Source: an uncultured Pirellulaceae bacterium (GTDB lineage Bacteria; Planctomycetota; Planctomycetia; Pirellulales; Pirellulaceae). Taken from it: a stretch of DNA of 6,146 nucleotides. A program made the position numbers and the translations under genes. How positions within the stretch are numbered: the stretch's first letter is position 1; each line of letters opens with the position of its first letter. The DNA lies in NCBI GenBank assembly GCA_934255105.1, contig CAKQNH010000315.1:1-6146 (forward strand), in the 5' to 3' direction. Shown piece after piece: positions 1-5,156 of the stretch. A model generated the notes under the pieces. It ran no database searches and was not told the DNA's origin. It saw only the letters and a program-made list of their open reading frames with translations.

Positions 1-1227
1 TGGCAGGCCGACTTCGTTGAATGTCCTGTTGAAGCCTGGGAGCGCGTCCAACACCAGCCCTATGATACCATCGTGGTGGACATGAAAATGCCACGCATGA
101 GCGGACTGGAGTTCCTGGAACGTGTCAAAGCCGATAAGGCTACGCGTTCGATCCCCGTGGTGATCGTCACGGGCTCCGCCGAATCCGATGACAAACGCAA
201 AGCGCTCGACAGTGGCGCGGCCGACCTGCTGAGCAAGCCGGTTTCCGTAGATGATTTAGACGCGCGAATTCGCAGCTCGCTAAAGCTCCGCTACTACGAA
301 CAGCAGCTCGAAAAACAAAGCGAACTGCTGGCCATGCAGGTGTCGCTCAAGACGGCCGAATTGTCCGCTTCACGATTGGAGATTATATGGCGGCTCGCCA
401 AAGCTAGCGAGTATCGGGACGAAGACACCGGCAATCACGTTATCCGCGTGGGAGCTTATAGCCGTGTTCTCGCCGAATCCTTGGGCCTCTCTGCAGATTT
501 TTGCGACACAATTTTTCATGCCGCACCACTGCATGACCTCGGAAAGCTAGGTATTCCAGATTCGATTTTGTTGAAACCAGGCAAACTGACCGACGCAGAG
601 TGGACGGTGATGAAAACTCATTGCCAAATCGGCGTCTCCATTCTGAACGAAGAGTGCAAGCTAGGACGCTTGGCGAGAACCTCATTCCACGAAGATTGCT
701 CGGCCGCTTCAACGGACAACGACAATCCATTTCTTAGCATGGCTTCCGATATCGCCCGCTCACATCATGAAAGATGGGACGGTTCTGGCTACCCGCATGG
801 ACTGGCCGCATCCCAAATCCCACTCTCCGCGCGGATCGTAGCTCTCAGCGACGTGTACGATGCGCTAAGGAGTCACCGACCCTACAAAGAACCGTCATCG
901 GTTGAACAGGCGGTTTCCATTATCATTGCGGGCAAGGGAAGTCACTTTGACCCCCAAATCGTTCAGGCATTCGTCAAAGGTTTCGACAAAATCCGAGCTA
1001 TCGAAGCATCGTTATGCGATGACCACAGCTACTCAATACGCGCCCAAGTGCCGCTGGCTGCCCCCTCTCTCCCCGATTGCAACTGCTGCTCGGTGAGCGG
1101 TGGGCTTGTAACAAGCGCAGCACAGTTACGGCAGACCAAAGCAGGCAATTTAAATTCTACCGCTCCGCTTCCTAGCCTACATGTGCCTCTTCCGTTTGAG
1201 TCTGTGTGGCTACCGAATGGCCGGTGA
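1..1227 (+). CDS. Response regulator with HD-GYP c-di-GMP phosphodiesterase domain (5' end missing)
   Basis: The gene is a two-component output protein predicted to hydrolyse cyclic di-GMP in the cytoplasm. The frame is open from base 1, so the true start lies upstream; the GTG at 73 falls inside the receiver domain and is not the start. Counting residues from base 1, the receiver shows the phospho-acceptor Asp27 (IVVDMKMP), Thr57 (VIVTG) and Lys79 (LLSKPV), and lacks only its N-terminal acidic pocket. A helical linker (about 90-130) leads to a complete HD-GYP domain (about 130-335): His146 in DTGNH, His178-Asp179 in HDLGKLGIPD, His207 in KTHCQIG, the pair His255-His256 and the GYP signature in HHERWDGSGYP, and Asp284 in SDVYDAL. 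All expected metal ligands are visible, so the domain should be active. After residue 335 there is a tail of about 70 residues with a CNCC cluster that I do not recognise. The 3' end overlaps the opposing glycosyltransferase gene. The target pathway is unknown; polysaccharide control is inferred from adjacency. Confidence 0.95.
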   Translation, partial: WQADFVECPVEAWERVQHQPYDTIVVDMKMPRMSGLEFLERVKADKATRSIPVVIVTGSAESDDKRKALDSGAADLLSKPVSVDDLDARIRSSLKLRYYEQQLEKQSELLAMQVSLKTAELSASRLEIIWRLAKASEYRDEDTGNHVIRVGAYSRVLAESLGLSADFCDTIFHAAPLHDLGKLGIPDSILLKPGKLTDAEWTVMKTHCQIGVSILNEECKLGRLARTSFHEDCSAASTDNDNPFLSMASDIARSHHERWDGSGYPHGLAASQIPLSARIVALSDVYDALRSHRPYKEPSSVEQAVSIIIAGKGSHFDPQIVQAFVKGFDKIRAIEASLCDDHSYSIRAQVPLAAPSLPDCNCCSVSGGLVTSAAQLRQTKAGNLNSTAPLPSLHVPLPFESVWLPNGR

Positions 1228-2371
1228 TGACGCGCTGAAAAATGGCTGCGGTCTGATCGACGTTCGTGGCTGAAAAGTAATCGATGGCAGTCTGGCGACT
1301 CTCAGCCGAAAGCTCCGCGCGAAGCTCAGGCGACTGGTAGACCTGCAGTAGGGCTTGAGCCAACCCGTCGACATCTTTCTCGTCGACTAAGATGCGTTTG
1401 ATCACGTTGGGGATCTCGACGTGACGCGTCGAGATGACGGGTTTGCCACTGGCCATGGCTTCTACCAGGACGACCGGGAAACCTTCGCCCGTGCCATCTT
1501 TTTCAAAATGGCACGGCAAGCAGAAGACATCGCAGGCATGGTATACCGCCTTTAAAGCGGTGCCCGACAGTGGGCCGAAAAATGCCACCTGCGATTCTAG
1601 ATCGTACTGTTTGCAGAGTGCTTTGACATCGATCGATTCTGTTTCGGAACCGGGACCACCGACGACCCAGACTTCAAAATCGTTGCGCCCGAGCTGCTTG
1701 ATCGCTTGAAACAGCACCTCGTGCCCCTTGCGCTCGACGAAGAATCCGACAATCAAAATCTTAAACTTTTCTCGAGGCTGATATTCCTGGGTATCGATGC
1801 TGTAACGCACCAGTTCCAGATCGTGAGCCTCGACTCCGTAGCGATCTTTCAACTGCTGGTAATTGTACTTGCTGACCGTGATGACTTGATCGGCAAAACG
1901 GAGCGCATGAGCGAACATCCTTGGGTTAGGGTTGTGATAAATCTCGTATGCATGGATCGTGCATACCAAAGGGAGTCCAGTCAGGCGTTTGCAAAAGTAA
2001 GCTACGAAAAATTTATGGTCACCAAACGTGGCATACAGTACGTTCACGCCGCTTAACTGGCGAGCGAAGTTAACGGCCAGCGCGAAGTCGGCAATGGCCG
2101 ACATGCGCATGGCTTCCAACAACAGTGGAAAATACTTGCCTGGATGAGTGACCGCCATGATCAGATTGGCAACGACCACGGACAACGTGCTCCAGGGATG
2201 GAAATCCCATGTAGGACGCGGGCCATACAGCCCAGGGCCGACTTTGGTGGGATAGACGCTAATCGCAGCCCCGTTCTTTTCTAGAATGGATAACTCGCGA
2301 TAGATAAAGTGTTCGAACCCGCGCTTGAGCGTAGCGAAAACCCCGATATGCAAGGATCTGTAGTCGGTCAT
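1172..2371 (-). CDS. GT4-family (GT-B fold) glycosyltransferase, colanic-acid WcaL/AmsK-like
   Basis: Retaining glycosyltransferase predicted to transfer a sugar from a nucleotide-sugar donor to a growing lipid-linked glycan at the cytoplasmic face of the membrane. The 399-residue length is usual for the family. The N-terminal acceptor domain covers about residues 1-195. The C-terminal donor domain follows, with ILIVGFFVERKGHEVL (205-220, the Lys215-Gly216 region that normally contacts donor phosphates), VVGGPGSE, and the EX7E signature with Glu296 and Glu304 in EGFPVVLVEAMASGKPV. The subgroup signature DGTGEGFP just before it, and STRHVEIP after it, recall WcaL/AmsK-like enzymes. The ATG at 2371 fits the family N-terminus (LHIGVFATLKRGFE), but no good Shine-Dalgarno sequence precedes it. 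The stop lies 56 bp inside the opposing HD-GYP gene. It is the last minus-strand gene of the cluster, 254 bp after the toroid gene, from which family A repeats and a long inverted repeat separate it. Exact donor and acceptor cannot be read from sequence. Confidence 0.93.
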   Translation of the reverse strand: MTDYRSLHIGVFATLKRGFEHFIYRELSILEKNGAAISVYPTKVGPGLYGPRPTWDFHPWSTLSVVVANLIMAVTHPGKYFPLLLEAMRMSAIADFALAVNFARQLSGVNVLYATFGDHKFFVAYFCKRLTGLPLVCTIHAYEIYHNPNPRMFAHALRFADQVITVSKYNYQQLKDRYGVEAHDLELVRYSIDTQEYQPREKFKILIVGFFVERKGHEVLFQAIKQLGRNDFEVWVVGGPGSETESIDVKALCKQYDLESQVAFFGPLSGTALKAVYHACDVFCLPCHFEKDGTGEGFPVVLVEAMASGKPVISTRHVEIPNVIKRILVDEKDVDGLAQALLQVYQSPELRAELSAESRQTAIDYFSATNVDQTAAIFQRVITGHSVATQTQTEEAHVG

Positions 2372-2405
2372 GGAAGCCTAAAATATATAGTTGCATAGTG
2401 CTAGT

Positions 2406-2533
2406 AATGTGGCTCGACGCTCCGCGTCGGTATTCCTCCCCAACGTGGCTCGACGCTCCGCGTCGGTACCTCTCTCCCCAACGTGGCTCGACGCTCCGCG
2501 TCGGTACCTCTCTCCCCAATGTGGCTCGACGCT
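2406..2533 (-). repeat. Family A tandem hairpin repeat, 3.4 copies of 36-38 bp
   Basis: Four direct copies: 2406-2441 (36 bp, with TATTCCTCCCC as its end), 2442-2479 and 2480-2517 (38 bp each and identical), and 2518-2533 (first 16 bp only). Each full copy contains the perfect inverted repeat CGACGC-TCC-GCGTCG (6-bp stem, 3-nt loop; loop GGA on the minus strand), then GGTACC or GGTATT and a pyrimidine run. Copies begin AATG or AACG. It sits in the gap between two co-directional polysaccharide genes, so it would be transcribed if they form one operon. The 38-bp period is not a multiple of three, which argues against a peptide repeat. The hairpins are too short, and lack a T-run, to be classical terminators. 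Role unknown; REP-like element or mRNA-stabilising hairpin are options. Confidence 0.95.
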
Positions 2534-2552
2534 GCTAGGCTGAGAGTTTTAC

Positions 2553-2615
2553 GTAGCGGAACTCGCCCAGGGTTTCGGCAGCCTCCGTGGCAAAAGCCTT
2601 GGCGACTTCCGCTAC
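2553..2615. repeat. Long imperfect inverted repeat (15-bp arms, 33-nt loop)
   Basis: The arm 2553-2567 (GTAGCGGAACTCGCC) pairs with 2601-2615 (GGCGACTTCCGCTAC) with one mismatch in 15. The 33-nt loop holds a smaller hairpin, GGC-AAAA-GCC at 2589-2598, and a possible CGG/CCG pairing at 2576-2578 with 2585-2587, so a branched structure is possible. On the minus strand the structure begins 10 nt after the stop codon of the toroid gene, and family A repeats start 19 bp beyond it. No T-run follows the stem on that strand, so it is not a standard intrinsic terminator. It may be a 3'-end mRNA-protecting structure, a REP/MITE-like dispersed element, or a relic of one. Confidence 0.75.
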
Positions 2616-2625
2616 CGCTCCGCTG

Positions 2626-3729
2626 CTACTCGGTTTTTTTACTACACAGCAGATGATAAAGCATCATGGCCATATAGCGAGGGTAGCGGCGGTGATCACA
2701 GAGCAGTCGGTAGTCACCGCGCGAGTAGGCAAAGCTGCCGTCGGGCTGTTGCTGTCGTATCAAGTAGTCATAACCGCGCTGAGATAGCTCGCGATACTCG
2801 CTGACCTGCTCAGGGCTGAGCCCAATGTCGTCGCACAAGAACAAGGCCGTGGCGATCGCGGCGGTGTGGTAATGAACCGTGCGGTGGCGTTGGCCGCACT
2901 GGTAGTAGGCGTAACCGGTGGAATGTAGCCCACCCTGCAAGAATCGCAGCACCCCTTGCAGAAACGGCAACACGCGTTCATCACCAGTCATGTGAAAGTA
3001 ATTCCAAGTGTCCAGATAGATGAACGCATGGTATTGAAAACACTGAAAATGCCGCATGCTAGGTTCGTCAACCACATACGGAAGCTCACCGGAGGCTTGT
3101 TGGAACTTCAGCAGGAAGTCCACTACGGCATCACATCTCTCGGTATAGCTGGAGTCTCCGGTGGTCTGAGCCAGCTTGGCTAAGTAACGCAGTATAAGAG
3201 CAGAATTATTGGGGACAGGATTGCTAAGTCTCCCCGCAAAGTAATTGACCGCGGTAGCGCCTTGGTAGACTTGAAAACCGATGCTGTTAGTGAAGAAGTC
3301 ATAGTACCGCAGGGCGGAGTGCAAATACTCATCGCGCTGCGTGCGTTGATACGTCTCCAGTAGCGCCAAGGTAGCAAAGGTGCCTTCGACGGTGGCTACG
3401 CGACCTTTCCATTCGGGATTGGGATAGTCCCACGCGCCGTCGGGCCGCTGCCGCTGGACAATTTGATCGGTGGCCGCCAATGCAATGTGAGCGTAGCGGT
3501 CATCGGGGGTTTGAGACAGCAGCCAGTTGGCCATGGTCCAGTAGCCTTGGCATTGCAGATAGTATAGCTCGTCGCGCCAGGCGATACACGGCGTGTAGCC
3601 TTTGAGAAAACGCCAAATGCGATAGTTGAAACGCACCCCCGGATCGGGCCCGATGATGGCACCAGCGATTGCGAAATTCTCTTGCATGAAGCAATGGATT
3701 TTCAGGGCTGCATCATGTTGTTTGGACAA
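2626..3729 (-). CDS. Alpha/alpha-toroid protein with QW-like repeats, possible polysaccharide-modifying enzyme
   Basis: A predicted soluble protein of up to 367 residues; I see no signal peptide or membrane helix. It is made of repeated helical hairpins typical of (alpha/alpha)-barrel proteins. Two QW-like turns stand out, RQRPDGAWDYPN (93-104) and RQQQPDGSFAYS (325-336), of the sort found in terpene cyclases, prenyltransferase beta subunits and some polysaccharide lyases or epimerases. Aromatic-rich stretches (FQYHAFIYLDTWNYF at 231-245; VHYHTAAIATALFL at 285-298) could line a central sugar-binding cavity. The DXDD catalytic motif of squalene-hopene cyclases is absent, so triterpene synthesis is unlikely. 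Its place among glycosyltransferases suggests action on a polysaccharide, which is inference. The start is uncertain: TTG at 3729 gives the longest product, while the first ATG is at 3687 (Met15). Neither has a strong ribosome-binding site. A run of seven A lies on the coding strand near the stop. Confidence 0.8.
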   Translation of the reverse strand: MSKQHDAALKIHCFMQENFAIAGAIIGPDPGVRFNYRIWRFLKGYTPCIAWRDELYYLQCQGYWTMANWLLSQTPDDRYAHIALAATDQIVQRQRPDGAWDYPNPEWKGRVATVEGTFATLALLETYQRTQRDEYLHSALRYYDFFTNSIGFQVYQGATAVNYFAGRLSNPVPNNSALILRYLAKLAQTTGDSSYTERCDAVVDFLLKFQQASGELPYVVDEPSMRHFQCFQYHAFIYLDTWNYFHMTGDERVLPFLQGVLRFLQGGLHSTGYAYYQCGQRHRTVHYHTAAIATALFLCDDIGLSPEQVSEYRELSQRGYDYLIRQQQPDGSFAYSRGDYRLLCDHRRYPRYMAMMLYHLLCSKKTE

Positions 3730-4042
3730 AGTCGAGTGCTCTGTTGTGTGAAATGCTACTACTGCACGTCCGTGGGATAAGCTTCTAGCTTGTCACTAGG
3801 ATTTATTGTCTGCTAAGCGTCGTGCTTGTCAAAAGTTATACAGATAGGCTCGCAAACTGGAAGCGTGCAAGACGGCAGGATGACAAGCTGGAAGCTTATC
3901 CCACAGACACGCTAGAAGCTTATCCCACAGACAAGCTAGAAGCTTATCCCACAGACAAGCTGGAAGCTTATCCCACGGACAAGCTGGAAGCTTATCCCAC
4001 GGATGACAAGCTGGAAGCTTATCCCACTGACAAGCTGGAGGC
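3730..4042. other. 313-bp repeat-filled spacer between toroid and glycosyltransferase genes
   Basis: This gap holds most of the family B array and one inverted unit (both listed separately), plus about 87 bp of unique DNA between them (3795-3881). A GTG-started frame, 3822-4058 on the plus strand, reads through all seven direct copies and would give an 78-residue peptide repeating DKLEAYPT. No Shine-Dalgarno sequence precedes that GTG and its first 20 residues look like nothing known, so I do not call it a gene. No convincing promoter or terminator is visible. If the four minus-strand genes are one operon, this stretch is the leader of the toroid gene within the message. Confidence 0.8.
3771..3794 (-). 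repeat. Single inverted copy of the family B 24-bp unit
   Basis: Read on the minus strand, these 24 bases match the family B unit over its full length, with the CTAGA variant also seen in copies 2 and 3 of the array. It differs from copy 3 only in the last base (G instead of A). It faces the direct array across 87 bp, so a 23-24-bp stem could form between this unit and any array member. It lies 41 bp upstream of the TTG start proposed for the toroid gene. Origin by local inversion or by independent insertion cannot be told apart here. Confidence 0.93.
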
Positions 4043-4052
4043 TTATCCCACG
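3882..4052 (+). repeat. Family B tandem array, seven 24-bp units
   Basis: Units run 3882-3905, 3906-3929, 3930-3953, 3954-3977, 3978-4001, 4005-4028 and 4029-4052, with a 3-bp GAT insertion at 4002-4004. Each begins GACAAGCTGGAAGCTT (copy 2 has GACACG) and ends ATCCCAC plus A, G or T. Inside is a short inverted repeat AAGCT-GGA-AGCTT around a HindIII-type palindrome; copies 2 and 3 have loop AGA, and copy 7 has GGCTT, which still allows a T-G wobble. Copies 4 and 5 are identical. The last unit runs 10 bp into the glycosyltransferase gene and supplies its stop codon. Unit length and insertion are multiples of three, so several frames stay open on both strands. Confidence 0.97.
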
Positions 4053-5149
4053 GGCTGACGATCGGCGATGGCTTGGCGATAGACCTCCAGTGTTTGAGGG
4101 ACGACAACTTCGGGCGCGCATTGGTCTATCAGCTTGCGCTTGCCAGCTCGCCCCATCTCAACGCGCGCAGTGCGATCACGCAGGAGTTGGCAGATGGCCC
4201 GGGTTAATGAATCCACGTCACGAGGTGGTACGAGCAGGCCGGTCCGGCCGTGTTCAATCATGTCTGGCAGACCTCCGATACGCGTGGCAATGACTGGCTT
4301 TTCAAACGCGTATGCGATCGGAGTGACCCCACTCTGCGATGCTTCGACATAAGGGAGTACGACCATGCTGCAACTGGCAAATAGTTGGCTGCGTTGTTCG
4401 TCGCTGATCCAATCGTTGTGGATCACAAATGCGGCGGGGTTGGCCATCCATTTACGATAATGCTGGAGATCTTCGCCGCGGCCAGCAATGATACATTTAG
4501 CTTCGGGGAATTCTGCATTTACTTGAGACATAGCGCGGACCAGATACTCCAGCCCCTTGTACTCCCAGATACGGCCGAAGAATAGTATCGCTTGCCCGTC
4601 GTCGCGAATGGGTAGCGGCGATTGCGTGTCGGCTAGGGCGATTAGTGGTATAACGTGGATGAGTGAAGAATCGAAGCCTAATTTTTCAATGACGATTTCG
4701 ACCATGCTGCGGCCATGCACGATGACTCGATCCGCCCGGCGGAAGCCGAAGTCCATGATGCGCTGCGGCGTGTATCCCGATTCGCGGTCGCCTAAGTGCT
4801 GCTGAGCATCGTGGATCGTAATGACCAGCGGGAATTTTTTTAGCAGCGGCATGACCAGGTTGAAATACATGTGTCCGTTCTGAAAGTGGACCACATCAGG
4901 TAAAAATCGGTTTATACGCCGCAGCAGCGTCAACGCCGTAACGACTTGGCGGACGGGCTGTCGCAAGCGTGGTTTGTGAAATGGCTCAAAGCGCACGCGT
5001 GGATCGACCAGTGATAGATATTCGCGCGACGTCTGCTGCGGCAACAACAGCAATACTTCGGCATGATCAGCCATTTCATTGGCGTGCCGAATCGAATACT
5101 CGGGAAAGTCATAAGAGACAAATGCAATTTTATTCAAACGCTCGGACAC
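4043..5149 (-). CDS. GT4-like glycosyltransferase with a divergent EX7E region
   Basis: A GT-B fold glycosyltransferase of 368 residues, predicted to act at the cytoplasmic membrane face in polysaccharide unit assembly. The N-terminal domain (about 1-180) has KIAFVSYDFPEYS, DVVHFQNGHMY (85-95) and VITIHDAQQHLGDRESGY (109-126). The donor domain has LFFGRIWEYKGLEYL (189-203; Arg193 and Lys198 in the usual phosphate-contact positions), IIAGRGED (220-227), IATRIGGLPDMIEHG (287-301) and TGLLVPPRD (303-311). The usual EX7E segment is replaced by SQSGVTPIAYAF (271-282), a form I associate with a GT4 subset that keeps activity without both glutamates. The start is GTG at 5149, preceded by GAGTAAGA as a weak ribosome-binding site, and only 7 bp separate it from the upstream flippase stop, which indicates co-transcription and possibly translational coupling. 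The stop codon TAA and the last two codons are supplied by the family B repeat, so the C-terminus may have been altered by repeat insertion. Confidence 0.93.
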   Translation of the reverse strand: MSERLNKIAFVSYDFPEYSIRHANEMADHAEVLLLLPQQTSREYLSLVDPRVRFEPFHKPRLRQPVRQVVTALTLLRRINRFLPDVVHFQNGHMYFNLVMPLLKKFPLVITIHDAQQHLGDRESGYTPQRIMDFGFRRADRVIVHGRSMVEIVIEKLGFDSSLIHVIPLIALADTQSPLPIRDDGQAILFFGRIWEYKGLEYLVRAMSQVNAEFPEAKCIIAGRGEDLQHYRKWMANPAAFVIHNDWISDEQRSQLFASCSMVVLPYVEASQSGVTPIAYAFEKPVIATRIGGLPDMIEHGRTGLLVPPRDVDSLTRAICQLLRDRTARVEMGRAGKRKLIDQCAPEVVVPQTLEVYRQAIADRQPVG

Positions 5150-5156
5150 TTCTTAC

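Noticed and set aside
1706..2056. Plus-strand 116-residue frame opposite the last glycosyltransferase
   Set aside because: It is a shadow lying wholly inside a well-supported gene on the other strand, with no family resemblance.
2372..2400. Promoter for the last glycosyltransferase in the AT-rich stretch (minus strand TATATATTTTA)
   Set aside because: No matching -35 element at suitable spacing; AT-richness alone is not enough.
2259..2519. Minus-strand 86-residue frame through the family A repeats
   Set aside because: It runs into the glycosyltransferase start in another frame, and the 38-bp period shifts frame from copy to copy, so it is a shadow of the repeat.
2406..2533. CRISPR array
   Set aside because: There are no unique spacers between units, the repeats are directly tandem, and no cas genes are present.
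2553..2640. Rho-independent terminator formed by the long inverted repeat and the T7 run at 2634-2640
   Set aside because: On the plus strand the T-run is 18 bp from the stem and no plus-strand gene ends there; on the minus strand no T-run follows the stem.
2634..2640. Programmed slippage at the A7 run near the toroid gene end
   Set aside because: It lies four codons before the stop and a shift would only add a short unrelated tail; nothing suggests function.
3882..4052. CRISPR array or iteron-type replication origin
   Set aside because: The 24-bp units are head to tail without spacers, and there is no replication-initiator gene or DnaA-box cluster nearby.
3822..4058. Plus-strand 78-residue frame through the family B repeats as a real gene
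   Set aside because: GTG start without a ribosome-binding site, unrecognised N-terminus, and openness in several frames is a trivial result of units divisible by three; kept only as a finding.
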